From CAZXTR01 sp964643615 (lineage in GTDB: Bacteria > Pseudomonadota > Alphaproteobacteria > CAAHEQ01 > UBA3637): DNA of 64,000 nt. Below, piece after piece: positions 1-8,539 of the stretch; position 1 is the first letter of the stretch; every line of letters starts with the position of its first letter. A program made the translations under genes and the position numbers. The notes under the pieces were generated by a model, which saw nothing but the letters and a program-made list of their open reading frames with translations, ran no database searches and was not told where the DNA came from. The stretch is taken from assembly GCA_964643615.1 (NCBI GenBank), contig CAZXTR010000002.1, positions 1-64,000 of the forward strand. Direction: 5' to 3'.

Positions 1-1877
1 AAGCTTTGGGACACGTTGTCATTACAAGGCCTGATGGTGTTGTGGTGCATTCGGATGCCATTAAATTAACGGACAAGATAAAAGAAGCCGTTTCACGGAC
101 AGTTGAAATGAAATTATCCGACGGTTCAACATTTATCGCCGAAGAAATTAATCGGAGTGATGAGGGTAATATTACAAATTTTTCTCGTGTTTTCTTTACC
201 CCGTGTGATTATTGTAAAGGAGAAACTCCTTTGTGGAATATTTGGGCGAAGGGGATCATTCATAATTACAAAAAGCAAGAAATTATCTATAAACATGCTC
301 TTTTGGAAATGGAAGGTATCCCCGTATTTTATTGGCCATACTTGAGTTATCCTGATTTCCAGGTAAAAAGGAAAACAGGTTTCTTGACTCCGTCTTTTGA
401 AAGTTCTTCAGAAATGGGATTTGGCGTTAATGCTCCTTTCTTTTGGGCAATATCAGATAGTCAAGATTTGTTTTTATCTCCAACTATTGCAGTAGCACAT
501 GCTCCACTTGCTCAAGGAACGTACAAAGGTTTGTTTCATCGAAGTGGTTTATCTTTGAATTTTTCGGCGACACAAGACGAAAATGGTGATGATTTAGGGC
601 ATCTAAAAGCACAGTATGAATATGATTTGACGAATAAATTACGTTTTGTTGGAAATTATTTCAGGACATCAAATGATACTTATTTTAGACGCTATCCGAT
701 TGATAATGTGGATGATCAAGCTCCGTGGATTCAAAGTGATGCGACTTTGGATTATTTTGGGAATCAAGATTATGCGTATGCGCGTGTTTATGCTTTCCAA
801 AATTTAAGGAATGATGTTCAAAATAGCTTTATACCTATTGTACCTCAATTTAATTATCAATATACATCGTTGCCGCTTTATAAGGGAATTTATTCATTTT
901 CTCAGCTGAACTCTGCCGGTGTTTATCGAGAAAAAGGAATCGACTCTACAAGATTGTCCTATTTGCAATCTTTTCAAATGCCATATATTGCACCATATGG
1001 TGTTGTTTTTAATTCACAAGCAAGCGTTCGATTTGATGCTTATTCTGTTCAAACAGAACAAGATGAAACGAAAAATACTTCGCGAGTTTATCCCAACATA
1101 TCAGTTGAAATGCGTTATCCATTTATTCAACGTGGAGAAAAATACAGTCAAATTTTAGAACCTATTTTAATGGGGGTCTGGACACCTAATTTGTCATTAA
1201 ATGATGCTATTCCCAACGAAGATAGTTTGGATTATATTTTTGATGATATTACTTTGTTTTCGAAAAATCGATATTTTGGTTATGATCGAGTGGAAACGGG
1301 CTCGCGCTTGAATTATGGGCTTCAATGGACTTTGTTTGGGCAAAAGTCAATGTCTGTTTCTGGCTTGTTTGGGCAGTCTTATCGTTTCAGAGATAACGCT
1401 CATCTTTTGCATGATTCTGGTCTTGAGGATAAGTTTTCTTCTTATGTTGGTCGGTTTGAAATTAATTTATCAGACGTTTCTTTGAATTACCGATTTAGGA
1501 TTAATCAAGATACTTTTGAACAAGAAATGTCAGAAGTTTCTGTCGGGGTTGGGAGAGATCCGCTCCGTATCGGTGTCAGTTATTTATATTTGACAACACC
1601 AGAAGAAAACTTAGCAACGAACACTTTAAAAGACAGAGAAGAAATTACATTATCTGCATCGTCTAAATTAACGAGAGCATGGTCTATTTCTGGGTATTAT
1701 CAATATAATTTAGCTAAAGAGGGGGGACCAATTCAGGGTGGCGGTGCGTTGCAATATGAAAATGAATGCCTTATTTTAACGTTTTCAACGGAAAAAGAAT
1801 TTACACATGATCGTGATTATGAAGGAGATACTTCCTTCTTTTTCAGGGTTGTTTTAAAAACTATAGGAGGCGTCTAA
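1..1877 (+). CDS. lptD: LPS-assembly protein LptD (OstA), 5' end cut by window
   Basis: Outer-membrane beta-barrel that receives lipopolysaccharide from the periplasmic Lpt bridge and inserts it in the outer leaflet. The reading frame is open from the first bases of the window (codon phase starts at base 3), so the N-terminus, signal peptide and part of the OstA jelly-roll are missing. The visible 620-odd residues begin in the OstA domain, with the family's hallmark segment GIPVFYWPYLSYPDF followed by RKTGFLTP, then a long barrel rich in alternating Tyr/Phe strands. The conserved late motif NRYFGYDRVETGSRLNYGL is clear. It ends in TAA directly abutting surA, whose Shine-Dalgarno (AGGAGG) lies inside the lptD end, indicating translational coupling. 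The lptD-surA-rsmA order is common in proteobacteria. Assignment is firm; only the length is uncertain. Confidence 0.95.
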   Translation, partial: ALGHVVITRPDGVVVHSDAIKLTDKIKEAVSRTVEMKLSDGSTFIAEEINRSDEGNITNFSRVFFTPCDYCKGETPLWNIWAKGIIHNYKKQEIIYKHALLEMEGIPVFYWPYLSYPDFQVKRKTGFLTPSFESSSEMGFGVNAPFFWAISDSQDLFLSPTIAVAHAPLAQGTYKGLFHRSGLSLNFSATQDENGDDLGHLKAQYEYDLTNKLRFVGNYFRTSNDTYFRRYPIDNVDDQAPWIQSDATLDYFGNQDYAYARVYAFQNLRNDVQNSFIPIVPQFNYQYTSLPLYKGIYSFSQLNSAGVYREKGIDSTRLSYLQSFQMPYIAPYGVVFNSQASVRFDAYSVQTEQDETKNTSRVYPNISVEMRYPFIQRGEKYSQILEPILMGVWTPNLSLNDAIPNEDSLDYIFDDITLFSKNRYFGYDRVETGSRLNYGLQWTLFGQKSMSVSGLFGQSYRFRDNAHLLHDSGLEDKFSSYVGRFEINLSDVSLNYRFRINQDTFEQEMSEVSVGVGRDPLRIGVSYLYLTTPEENLATNTLKDREEITLSASSKLTRAWSISGYYQYNLAKEGGPIQGGGALQYENECLILTFSTEKEFTHDRDYEGDTSFFFRVVLKTIGGV

Positions 1878-3086
1878 ATGAAAATTTTAAATTGCATTAT
1901 TTGGTTGATTTTATTGAATATTTTTTCTTTCCCCGCTTATGCCTATCGGGTTGTAGCAACAGTGAATGATGAGCCTATTTCAGATTGTGATGTATCGTCA
2001 CGCGTATCGTTGTTGCGTTTTTTGTTGAAAATGCCGGATGAAGTCGCTCAATCCGAAAACTTTCAAAGTAAGATTTTAGATGCCTTGATTGAAGAAAAAT
2101 TAAAAGTACAAGAGGCTAAATCTTTAGGGCTTTCTTTAAGCGCTGCTGAAATTCAAAATGGAATAGCTTTTTTAGAACAACAAAATCAATTTAAAAAAGA
2201 CGAACTTATCCAAAAAATTCGAAAAGAAGGAATTGATATTGCTAGTTTAGAAAATCAAGTCAAATCCGAATTGTTATGGTTGAAAGTAATTAAAAAGAAA
2301 CATGAAAATCCTCCTGTTGTAACCAAACAAGAAATTCGAAAAGCTTTAGATAAAATAAAAATTGAGGCACAAAAATCAGCATATTTATTGGCTGAAATCT
2401 ATATCCCTTTTGCTTTGGATAGCGAAAAAGCACGTGCACAAATAGAAGACGTTTTTAATAAAATTGTGAAGGGGGCTAGCTTCCCCGAATTAGCGGCACA
2501 ATATTCCAAAAATGAAACGGCTTCTTTGGGTGGAGATTTGGGCTGGGTGCACTCGGGAGAAATGGAAAAAGTGGTTGATGATTTGCTTCCCTTTATTAAT
2601 AAGGGGCAACTTTCGAGACCGATAAAAGGAGAAAAGGGATACTACCTTATTTTAATGCGTGATAAACATGAAGGGACAAAGGTCACCGAAAAAAAAGTGT
2701 GGCGTGTGAGCCAATTAGTTGTCGCTCAAAATATGGTTCGGTCTATTTTATCAGAAATGTCTAGCGGTTTAACGTGTTCGGAATTTGATGCTCTTGCAGT
2801 TAGGACGAAAATGAAAGAATCTGGCAGTTTAGGAGAAATTGTTGTGGATGAAGCACCTTCATATATTCGTGATTTATTGAAAGATGCGGGGGTCGGACAT
2901 GTTAGAGGTCCAATTAAAAGTGGACAGAATAATTTGTTTTTAATGAAATGTGACGAAAAAACAATTTCTTTATTGCCCTCGACAGATGAAATCAAGATGC
3001 AATTAGAAATGAAAAAAATTGAAGAAAGTGCGCGGAGTTTAATTCAATTTTTGCATCGTCAATCAATTATTGAAAAAAAAGGTTAA
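1878..3086 (+). CDS. surA: SurA-like periplasmic chaperone / parvulin peptidyl-prolyl isomerase
   Basis: Periplasmic chaperone for outer-membrane proteins such as LptD encoded just upstream. The 402-residue product has an N-terminal signal peptide ending near AYA, a SurA N-domain (starting VVATVNDEPISDCDV) and a parvulin domain around residues 160-265, where SKNETASLGGDLGWVHSGEM matches the rotamase signature. A second, weaker rotamase-like module with GSLGEI and GPIKSGQN follows at about 300-360. The start ATG immediately follows the lptD stop with AGGAGG 7 bases upstream. rsmA follows after one base. Length is typical for alphaproteobacterial SurA. Confidence 0.9.
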   Translation: MKILNCIIWLILLNIFSFPAYAYRVVATVNDEPISDCDVSSRVSLLRFLLKMPDEVAQSENFQSKILDALIEEKLKVQEAKSLGLSLSAAEIQNGIAFLEQQNQFKKDELIQKIRKEGIDIASLENQVKSELLWLKVIKKKHENPPVVTKQEIRKALDKIKIEAQKSAYLLAEIYIPFALDSEKARAQIEDVFNKIVKGASFPELAAQYSKNETASLGGDLGWVHSGEMEKVVDDLLPFINKGQLSRPIKGEKGYYLILMRDKHEGTKVTEKKVWRVSQLVVAQNMVRSILSEMSSGLTCSEFDALAVRTKMKESGSLGEIVVDEAPSYIRDLLKDAGVGHVRGPIKSGQNNLFLMKCDEKTISLLPSTDEIKMQLEMKKIEESARSLIQFLHRQSIIEKKG

Positions 3087-3087
3087 C

Positions 3088-3906
3088 ATGTATGTTTTAA
3101 AAGATATTTTACAACGTTATAATTTGTACACCAAAAAATCTTTGGGGCAAAACTTTATTTTAGATACTAATATCTTGAACAAAATTGCAAAGATTGCATT
3201 GTCTGGTGTCCATCCTGCGTGTGTTTTAGAAGTTGGTCCTGGTCCAGGTGGTTTAACAAAAGCTTTGCTAGAACAAAACGTTCCTTCTTTAATTGCGGTC
3301 GAAAAAGATGATCGGTGTGTTAACGCATTGACAGAATTGCAACAAGAATATCCACAAATGACGATTTGTCATGAAGATGCCTTGGATTTTTGTGAAGAAA
3401 AATGTTTATCGCCGATTTGCGTTGTAGCGAATCTCCCCTATAATATTTCCACAGTGTTATTGGTGAAATGGTTGAAGAAAATTCATCTTTTTTCGCAAAT
3501 GACGTTAATGTTTCAAAAGGAAGTGGCGGATCGACTTTGTGCGAAAGTCGGAGATTCTCAATATGGAAGATTGTCTGTTTTAACGCAGTGGCTTTGCGAT
3601 GTTTCTGAGGAAATGGTTTTGCCTCCAACTGTTTTTATCCCGCGTCCAAAAGTGACATCGGCTTTGGTTCGGATTGTGCCCAAAAAGAATTATCCAAAAG
3701 GTGTTCAATTCCATACGATGGAACGTTTGACAATGTCTGCTTTTGGCCAACGGCGAAAGATGATTAGATCAAGTTTAAAATCTGTTGGGGATCCTTTGCA
3801 GTTGTGTGCAGTAGCTAATATTTCGCCAGCTTTACGAGCTGAAGACGTTTCTGTTGAGGCTTATTGTCAAATGGCATTATTTATTCAGGAGCAAGAAAAA
3901 AAATGA
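3088..3906 (+). CDS. rsmA: 16S rRNA (adenine1518-N6/adenine1519-N6)-dimethyltransferase
   Basis: KsgA/RsmA dimethylates two adjacent adenines in the helix-45 loop of 16S rRNA late in 30S assembly, using S-adenosylmethionine. The 272-residue product shows KKSLGQNFILD near the N-terminus, the SAM-binding motif VLEVGPGPGGLT, and the catalytic NLPYNIS (NxPY) motif, all diagnostic. The C-terminal helical domain holds FGQRRKMIRSSLK. I chose ATG 3088 rather than the upstream in-frame TTG at 3070, because the TTG lies inside surA and AAAAGG sits 5-6 bases before the ATG. It ends in an ATGA overlap with yggT. Confidence 0.95.
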   Translation: MYVLKDILQRYNLYTKKSLGQNFILDTNILNKIAKIALSGVHPACVLEVGPGPGGLTKALLEQNVPSLIAVEKDDRCVNALTELQQEYPQMTICHEDALDFCEEKCLSPICVVANLPYNISTVLLVKWLKKIHLFSQMTLMFQKEVADRLCAKVGDSQYGRLSVLTQWLCDVSEEMVLPPTVFIPRPKVTSALVRIVPKKNYPKGVQFHTMERLTMSAFGQRRKMIRSSLKSVGDPLQLCAVANISPALRAEDVSVEAYCQMALFIQEQEKK

Positions 3907-4193
3907 TAATGGCTTTTTTGATACGATTGATTATTTCATTGATAGATGTTTATACATTTGTGATTTTTGCGAGCGTTATCATAAGTTGGATTCGTGCTTT
4001 TGGCGGTTTAAATATGACGGTTTCGTGGGTTTGCAAATTGGTTAACGGCGTGGAAAGTTTGACAATTCCTCTGTTTGATTTTATTCGTAAAAGAATTCCA
4101 TCCACAGGCGGATTGGATTTTTCACCGTTAATTGTGTTGTTAATTTTATATTGCTTGCAAAGGTTTTTATGGGACATATTGATCAAATTGTAA
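3903..4193 (+). CDS. yggT: YggT family membrane protein
   Basis: Small integral membrane protein of 96 residues with two hydrophobic segments (about 3-25 and 70-92) separated by a loop, the layout of YggT/Ycf19 proteins. The conserved loop ending in DFSPLIVLLIL is typical. Family members have been linked to cell-shape, osmotic or cytochrome/photosystem assembly roles, but the molecular function is not settled. ATG overlaps the rsmA stop as ATGA. The 3' end overlaps the next gene by 25 bases, so the three genes are translationally coupled. Family assignment is confident, function is not. Confidence 0.85.
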   Translation: MIMAFLIRLIISLIDVYTFVIFASVIISWIRAFGGLNMTVSWVCKLVNGVESLTIPLFDFIRKRIPSTGGLDFSPLIVLLILYCLQRFLWDILIKL

Positions 4194-4498
4194 AAGTGCA
4201 ACCTTTGTCGGTGACTTTGAATGTTCGCGTTCAGCCGAGTGCACAAAAAGAAGCTGTAAAAGGTCTTTGGAACCAGAATTTTATTAAAATTGCGTTGAAT
4301 GCTCCTGCGGTGGATGGAAAAGCAAATGAGGCTTTAATTTCTTGGCTATCTCAATTTTTCGAAATTAAAAAATCTTCAATTTTTATAATGACAGGAATAA
4401 CTTCTCGGAGTAAAGTTGTTTCTATTCAATGCTCAATTGCACAAAAGGAAAAAATTTTAGAATGGGTCAGATTATTGATGGAAAGGAGCTCGCCGTAA
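4169..4498 (+). CDS. yggU: DUF167 (YggU) family protein
   Basis: A 109-residue DUF167 protein. The core signature APAVDGKANEALISWLS is unmistakable, preceded by LNVRVQPSAQKEAVKG. DUF167 proteins form a small alpha/beta fold of unknown biochemical role and very often sit next to yggT, as here. ATG 4169 lies inside the end of yggT. The earlier in-frame TTG at 4151 is less likely. The 3' end overlaps folD by 37 bases, continuing the tightly packed operon. Confidence 0.85.
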   Translation: MGHIDQIVKVQPLSVTLNVRVQPSAQKEAVKGLWNQNFIKIALNAPAVDGKANEALISWLSQFFEIKKSSIFIMTGITSRSKVVSIQCSIAQKEKILEWVRLLMERSSP

Positions 4499-5301
4499 AA
4501 TTTCGAGCTCAATTGTCCGAAGAAATCAAGCAAAAAGGAGTGCAGCCTTGTTTGGCTGTAGTGCTTGTGGGTGAAGATCCTGCTAGTTTGATTTATGTTA
4601 AAAATAAAGAAAAATACGCCAAAAAAGTTGGCATATCTTCAATTGTTTATCGCTTTCCTGTTGATACGACAGAAAGGGAAGTGCTTTGTTTAATACAAAA
4701 GTTGAACAGGGATGATAACGTTCATGGTATTTTATTACAGTTGCCGGTGCCATCGCATATTTGTGCACAACATTTGATTGAATCAATCAATCCAATAAAA
4801 GATGTAGATGGGTTGTCTCCGATTAATGTAGGACACTTGGTTTCTGGTAAGCCAGCGCTAATCCCTTGTACGCCCTTAGGTTGTATGTACCTTATCCATC
4901 ATGTGAAAAAAAAGTTGCAAGGATTGCATGCTGTGGTTGTTGGGCGTTCTTCGTTGGTTGGCCGTCCTTTGGCGACGTTGTTGTTGAACGAAGATTGTAC
5001 TGTGACACAGGCGCATTCGAGAACGAAAAATTTGGAAGCTGTTTGTAATCAAGCCGATATTTTGATTTCAGCAACAGGTGTCCCTGGTTTAATTACAGCA
5101 AAAAATGTCAAAAAAGGTGCAATTGTTATTGATGTAGGAATTAATCGCCAAGATGATGGTTGTATTGTTGGGGATGTTGTTTTTGATGAAGTTTTAAAGC
5201 AAGCCTCTTTTGTTACGCCTGTGCCAGGTGGTGTTGGTCCTATGACGATTGCTATGCTTTTGTTTAATACAATGCAAGCGTTTGAAAAACAAAGAAAATA
5301 A
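4462..5301 (+). CDS. folD: Bifunctional methylenetetrahydrofolate dehydrogenase / methenyltetrahydrofolate cyclohydrolase
   Basis: FolD interconverts 5,10-methylene-, 5,10-methenyl- and 10-formyl-tetrahydrofolate with NADP+, supplying one-carbon units for purines and formyl-Met-tRNA. The 279-residue protein shows the N-terminal IIDGKELA, the catalytic region YVKNKEKYAKKVGI (YxxxK), the substrate-site LLQLPVPSHI and DVDGLSPINVG, the Rossmann motif VVGRSSLVGRP and the end signature VTPVPGGVGPMT. ATG 4462 gives the canonical MGQIIDGK start. The TTG at 4429 would add eleven residues without homology. It is the last gene of the lptD operon. Confidence 0.96.
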   Translation: MGQIIDGKELAVKFRAQLSEEIKQKGVQPCLAVVLVGEDPASLIYVKNKEKYAKKVGISSIVYRFPVDTTEREVLCLIQKLNRDDNVHGILLQLPVPSHICAQHLIESINPIKDVDGLSPINVGHLVSGKPALIPCTPLGCMYLIHHVKKKLQGLHAVVVGRSSLVGRPLATLLLNEDCTVTQAHSRTKNLEAVCNQADILISATGVPGLITAKNVKKGAIVIDVGINRQDDGCIVGDVVFDEVLKQASFVTPVPGGVGPMTIAMLLFNTMQAFEKQRK

Positions 5302-5307
5302 ATTTAA

Positions 5308-5330
5308 ATTTAAGCTTTTAAATCTTTTTT
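5308..5330 (+). terminator. Weak AT-only hairpin plus T-run after folD
   Basis: ATTTAA-GCTT-TTAAAT followed by CTTTTTT. The stem is only 6 A-T pairs, so termination strength is doubtful, but the position between folD and the T4SS promoter is right. Confidence 0.4.
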
Positions 5331-5347
5331 AGGGTGCGATTCTTTCC

Positions 5348-5376
5348 TTTACAAGCTTGTTTATTTTAGATATAAT
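5348..5376 (+). promoter_or_regulatory. Sigma70-type promoter of the T4SS operon
   Basis: TTTACA (-35, five of six consensus bases), a 17-base spacer and a perfect TATAAT (-10). Predicted start near 5383, giving a leader of about 25 bases that contains AAAAAAGGAGGGG before ATG 5408. This is the best promoter seen for the secretion cluster. Confidence 0.75.
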
Positions 5377-5407
5377 GTTAGAAATCGTTTAAAAAAGGAG
5401 GGGAGAT

Positions 5408-6133
5408 ATGCCTTTGACACAAAAACGGATAACAAAAGGACTTTTGGTTGTTTTAGGGATGATTTTGGGGGTATCTTCTGTTCGGGCAGCTCATCCGATT
5501 ACCGATATTACGCAAGATGCTTTGGCTGTAGTTGAAAATTCAAATGTTTTAAAACAATCAATTCAATTATTTGAATCGGGCGCGGTTGCTCGGTCTATTT
5601 ATACAGCACAAGGAGATTTTAGAACCTTGGGCAATAATTGGAGTTCTATTTTGACCTTTGATTGGGCGATGGATTCGGGATTAAGGCAAGCCTTTGCACC
5701 TGTTTTAGATGATGAGGATTTGACGGTTGCCCTTTCTGGGGATTTAGGTGTTGTTGGTGCTGCAAGAGGCTTCAATGTTACAAATTTAAGACGGAAAGTT
5801 GAAAAAACGTTAATGTTGCCGATAAATATTTCAGATATAACAGCACGGGAATTGCAAGCGATAAAACTTGAACAGCGGCGAAAGACAAGAGCTGCAACAT
5901 TAGACAATTATTCGTTGGGTTTATCTGTTCAAGTGGATGCAACGAATTTTGAAAAGGAAAAAATACCAGCGATTCGTCAAATGGCTCAAAAAACAGAAAA
6001 TTTGACGGAAGCTGTTGTAGTTCAAAGTGAGGGTTTGAATTTGATTGCATCCCAAATCAATATAAATAATTTGTTAAAAGCGGCAGCGTTGGAATTACAA
6101 TCCATTGAAGTGATGAAAATGGTTGATGGATAA
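5408..6133 (+). CDS. Secreted T4SS-cluster protein A, unknown function
   Basis: First gene of the T4SS operon, 241 residues, with a signal peptide (basic start, hydrophobic core LLVVLGMILGVSSV, likely cleavage after VRA). The mature part is mostly helical. A segment around residues 145-175 reads LQAIKLEQRRKTRAATL; the same arrangement (Gln, hydrophobic, EQ, three basic residues) recurs in the proteins at 6860 and 7798, suggesting a shared ancestry resembling VirB5/TrbJ-type periplasmic pilus-associated proteins. I do not recognise a named family. A strong Shine-Dalgarno (AGGAGGGG) precedes the ATG. The next gene starts 10 bases downstream. Function inferred only from context. Confidence 0.7.
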   Translation: MPLTQKRITKGLLVVLGMILGVSSVRAAHPITDITQDALAVVENSNVLKQSIQLFESGAVARSIYTAQGDFRTLGNNWSSILTFDWAMDSGLRQAFAPVLDDEDLTVALSGDLGVVGAARGFNVTNLRRKVEKTLMLPINISDITARELQAIKLEQRRKTRAATLDNYSLGLSVQVDATNFEKEKIPAIRQMAQKTENLTEAVVVQSEGLNLIASQININNLLKAAALELQSIEVMKMVDG

Positions 6134-6143
6134 GGAGCGTGTG

Positions 6144-6860
6144 ATGAAGGGAAGAGCCCTTGTTTTATCTTTGCTTGTGTTTGCATTTATTTCTTCAAGT
6201 GCTTTTGCGACGGTGGATGTTGTTATGGTGACTTTTAGAACGTCTCATGTTTTTCAACAAGTGAAAGAATATTTACAGGTTGCGGAACAAATTAAAAAGG
6301 ATATTGAAAGATTGAAAAGCTTTGGCGATATTAATCAATTGGCAAAGTTTTTGCAGGTTCATTTGTCTGTGGATGGGAAATCTTTAGGTGTTTCTATTGA
6401 TGCCGATGTCGCACGCCCGGCTGTTTTACAAGATTTGCAACCCTTTGTTCAGAGGGGTGGACGTGATCGTCTTAGGCTTCGTCAGCAAGTGGACACTCTA
6501 TTGACGGTGGATTTAACAAATGCTGATGCGGTGCAATATCAAAAAGTTAAAGATACAGCAAACGCTATATCTCATGTGACAACTTCGGATGCCTATGGAA
6601 AGGCTTTGGAGATAAAGGCGAAATCGAATAATGAAGGGATTGAAGTTTTGGTAGATCAAGCTGAAAAAGCAGAAAATTTTCAAGAGAAAGCAACGGCGTT
6701 TACGCTTTTTTACGAACCTATTGCGTTGAAGCTTAACACTATTAATCAATTAGATGCTATGCTCAATACTTTGGAAAGTGCTCGTAAAATGCCAACGTTG
6801 GTTGGTGAGGCTATAAATGATGGGAATAATTCTTCTGATGCAAAAACAGGAGGGAAGTGA
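6144..6860 (+). CDS. Secreted T4SS-cluster protein B, unknown function
   Basis: A 238-residue secreted protein with a clear signal peptide (ALVLSLLVFAFISSSAFA). I chose ATG 6144 because AAGGAG lies 6 bases upstream; the earlier TTG 6123 and ATG 6126 are inside the preceding gene. The mature N-terminus, VFQQVKEYLQVAEQIKKDIERL, is an amphipathic helix reminiscent of VirB5/TrbJ proteins, in which a similar long helix packs against pilus subunits. The rest is helical with an Asp/Lys-rich tail. It has no cysteines. It overlaps the next ORF at TGATG. Role in the secretion apparatus is inferred from the operon. Confidence 0.7.
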   Translation: MKGRALVLSLLVFAFISSSAFATVDVVMVTFRTSHVFQQVKEYLQVAEQIKKDIERLKSFGDINQLAKFLQVHLSVDGKSLGVSIDADVARPAVLQDLQPFVQRGGRDRLRLRQQVDTLLTVDLTNADAVQYQKVKDTANAISHVTTSDAYGKALEIKAKSNNEGIEVLVDQAEKAENFQEKATAFTLFYEPIALKLNTINQLDAMLNTLESARKMPTLVGEAINDGNNSSDAKTGGK

Positions 6861-7801
6861 TGAGGGGGGCGGGGGTCGTCGGTTTTGGAATGGTTGTAAC
6901 TGCCTTGATTTTGTCGCAACCTGTTTGTGCACAACGGGCTCAAGCAATTACGGCTGTTATTAAAACGGCGGAAGGATTAAAGTCGGGATCTTTTATTGGA
7001 GGGATGATGGGTGGGGGTGTCCCCGTTAAGGATAGTCTACGTGAAATCCAATCTAATTTAATTAATTTGAACGAGTTCGAAAAATTAAAGGGTATTGATT
7101 TTAATATTCAAGAAATTTATGTAAACATTGAGAGCACTGCTAAGCAAGGTGTGAATGCGACACAACAAGCTTTGAGGAGTCTTCCTACGTCATCCGATTA
7201 TACTCAGTTGTTGTCAGGGGATACAGGGAATCGAGGTATAGATGATGCATTTGTGGAAGATATTCTTGCTAAAAATGGCCCTGGTTCTGATGCAACGACC
7301 ATACGGGAAGAAGCGGCAGATATGGATGACGTGCGTTATGATAAGTCTTTTCTAGACAGAGAATCGGCACTAGATTACGTTAAAAAGACCTTTTTCGTTG
7401 ATATGGATGCTATTAATGCCAAAGGTGCGCAAGCACTTCAAACTGTTCAATTTGAACAAACAAAAAAACGCCGTCAATTATTGTTGCGAGATGTAACAGT
7501 AGATGCATTGACTTATTCGCAACTGTTTAAGGGAAACGGAAAAAAAGATTTTGAAGAAAGACTTGCGAGGATTAAAGAAAAACAAAAAGCGGTGAAAACG
7601 GAAACCGAAGGGATTGCAACAACAACAATGGCGTTAAAAAGTGTTCTTCAAGAAGTTATGATCCAAATTGTATTAGAGCAAAAGCAATTAAAATTAGAAG
7701 CAGCGAAGGTTTTAAAAATGCAAGAAATTCCTTTAGCAAAAAAGTCCGATGTTAAAAGTGAAAGTTCAGCTGATGAAATTGAGGGGGAGCCATTAAGATG
7801 A
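6860..7801 (+). CDS. Secreted T4SS-cluster protein C, unknown function
   Basis: A 313-residue protein with signal peptide (MVVTALILSQPVCA, cleavage before QRAQA). A glycine/methionine patch (GGMMGGGVP) follows at about 48-55. Residues about 195-290 are a long charged, probably coiled-coil region containing LQTVQFEQTKKRRQLLLRD, the same basic EQ motif as in proteins A (5408) and D (7798). The acidic C-terminal tail is likely disordered. Start ATG 6860 overlaps the previous stop (TGATG) with AGGAGGG upstream. GTG 6857 is an alternative. The end overlaps the next gene as ATGA. Possibly a VirB5-like periplasmic component. Confidence 0.7.
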   Translation: MRGAGVVGFGMVVTALILSQPVCAQRAQAITAVIKTAEGLKSGSFIGGMMGGGVPVKDSLREIQSNLINLNEFEKLKGIDFNIQEIYVNIESTAKQGVNATQQALRSLPTSSDYTQLLSGDTGNRGIDDAFVEDILAKNGPGSDATTIREEAADMDDVRYDKSFLDRESALDYVKKTFFVDMDAINAKGAQALQTVQFEQTKKRRQLLLRDVTVDALTYSQLFKGNGKKDFEERLARIKEKQKAVKTETEGIATTTMALKSVLQEVMIQIVLEQKQLKLEAAKVLKMQEIPLAKKSDVKSESSADEIEGEPLR

Positions 7802-8523
7802 AGAAAAAAATATTTATTTTATTTTTTATTTTATCTTGCTTTTTCCCTTTTAATCAAGTGAAGGCAATTTCTTTTCCAAAAATGGATGCCCTTATTACTC
7901 CTTTGGCTGTCGGAGACGGTTCTTCTATTTTGATGCTGGGTGGAATGACGGGGCAGCAAATTTTGACGGCGATTGTTTCAATCACCGATTTTATTAATCG
8001 CCAACAGTTGGAATTAGCGATGTCTTTGAATGGATTTCCTTTTGACAAGCGTGTGGCTGGTCTACGATATCTTATTCCGCAAATAGAACCATGGCGTGGC
8101 TCGGATGTGGGAATCTCGGTATTGTTTTCCAAAGGCGTAACAGTTGAAGATTCTCATGCCGTTTCTCGTGCTGTTGAGCAGGAAGTTATGGTCGCTAGAG
8201 AAACAAGTGCCGCAGGTGTTCAATTGGAACAAAAAAAGCGAAATTTATTTTCCCAAGAAAATGTTATTATTGCGATGGCAGATGCTCTTTACTATGAATC
8301 GTTGATTCAAGAATTACAAAAAACGTTGGATGAACTTTCACAAAGTGCAGATGTTAAAGAAGACAAGAATGGTGCAGTAACTGCAAATTATAAATATATG
8401 GAAGCTTGGTATCGTTTGTTGACTTTGTTAGAACAAATTAAGGCTGAACGAGTTATGTTAAAGGCCTCTCAGGGAATTGTAGATGGGCAACCCATTTTGG
8501 ATAGTGTCCTAACTTCGGGTTAA
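7798..8523 (+). CDS. Secreted T4SS-cluster protein D, unknown function
   Basis: A 241-residue protein with a strongly hydrophobic signal peptide (IFILFFILSCFFPF, cleavage likely after VKA). The N-terminal mature region carries a hydrophobic glycine-rich patch (ILMLGGMTGQQIL), the middle the shared motif VQLEQKKRNLF, and the C-terminal third is helical with two long charged helices. ATGA overlap with the preceding gene and a GAGGGGGA Shine-Dalgarno suggest coupled translation. It is similar in plan to proteins A and C, so these may be an expanded family of periplasmic helical subunits. No named domain recognised. Confidence 0.7.
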   Translation: MKKKIFILFFILSCFFPFNQVKAISFPKMDALITPLAVGDGSSILMLGGMTGQQILTAIVSITDFINRQQLELAMSLNGFPFDKRVAGLRYLIPQIEPWRGSDVGISVLFSKGVTVEDSHAVSRAVEQEVMVARETSAAGVQLEQKKRNLFSQENVIIAMADALYYESLIQELQKTLDELSQSADVKEDKNGAVTANYKYMEAWYRLLTLLEQIKAERVMLKASQGIVDGQPILDSVLTSG

Positions 8524-8539
8524 ATGGAGGGAAGTTTTA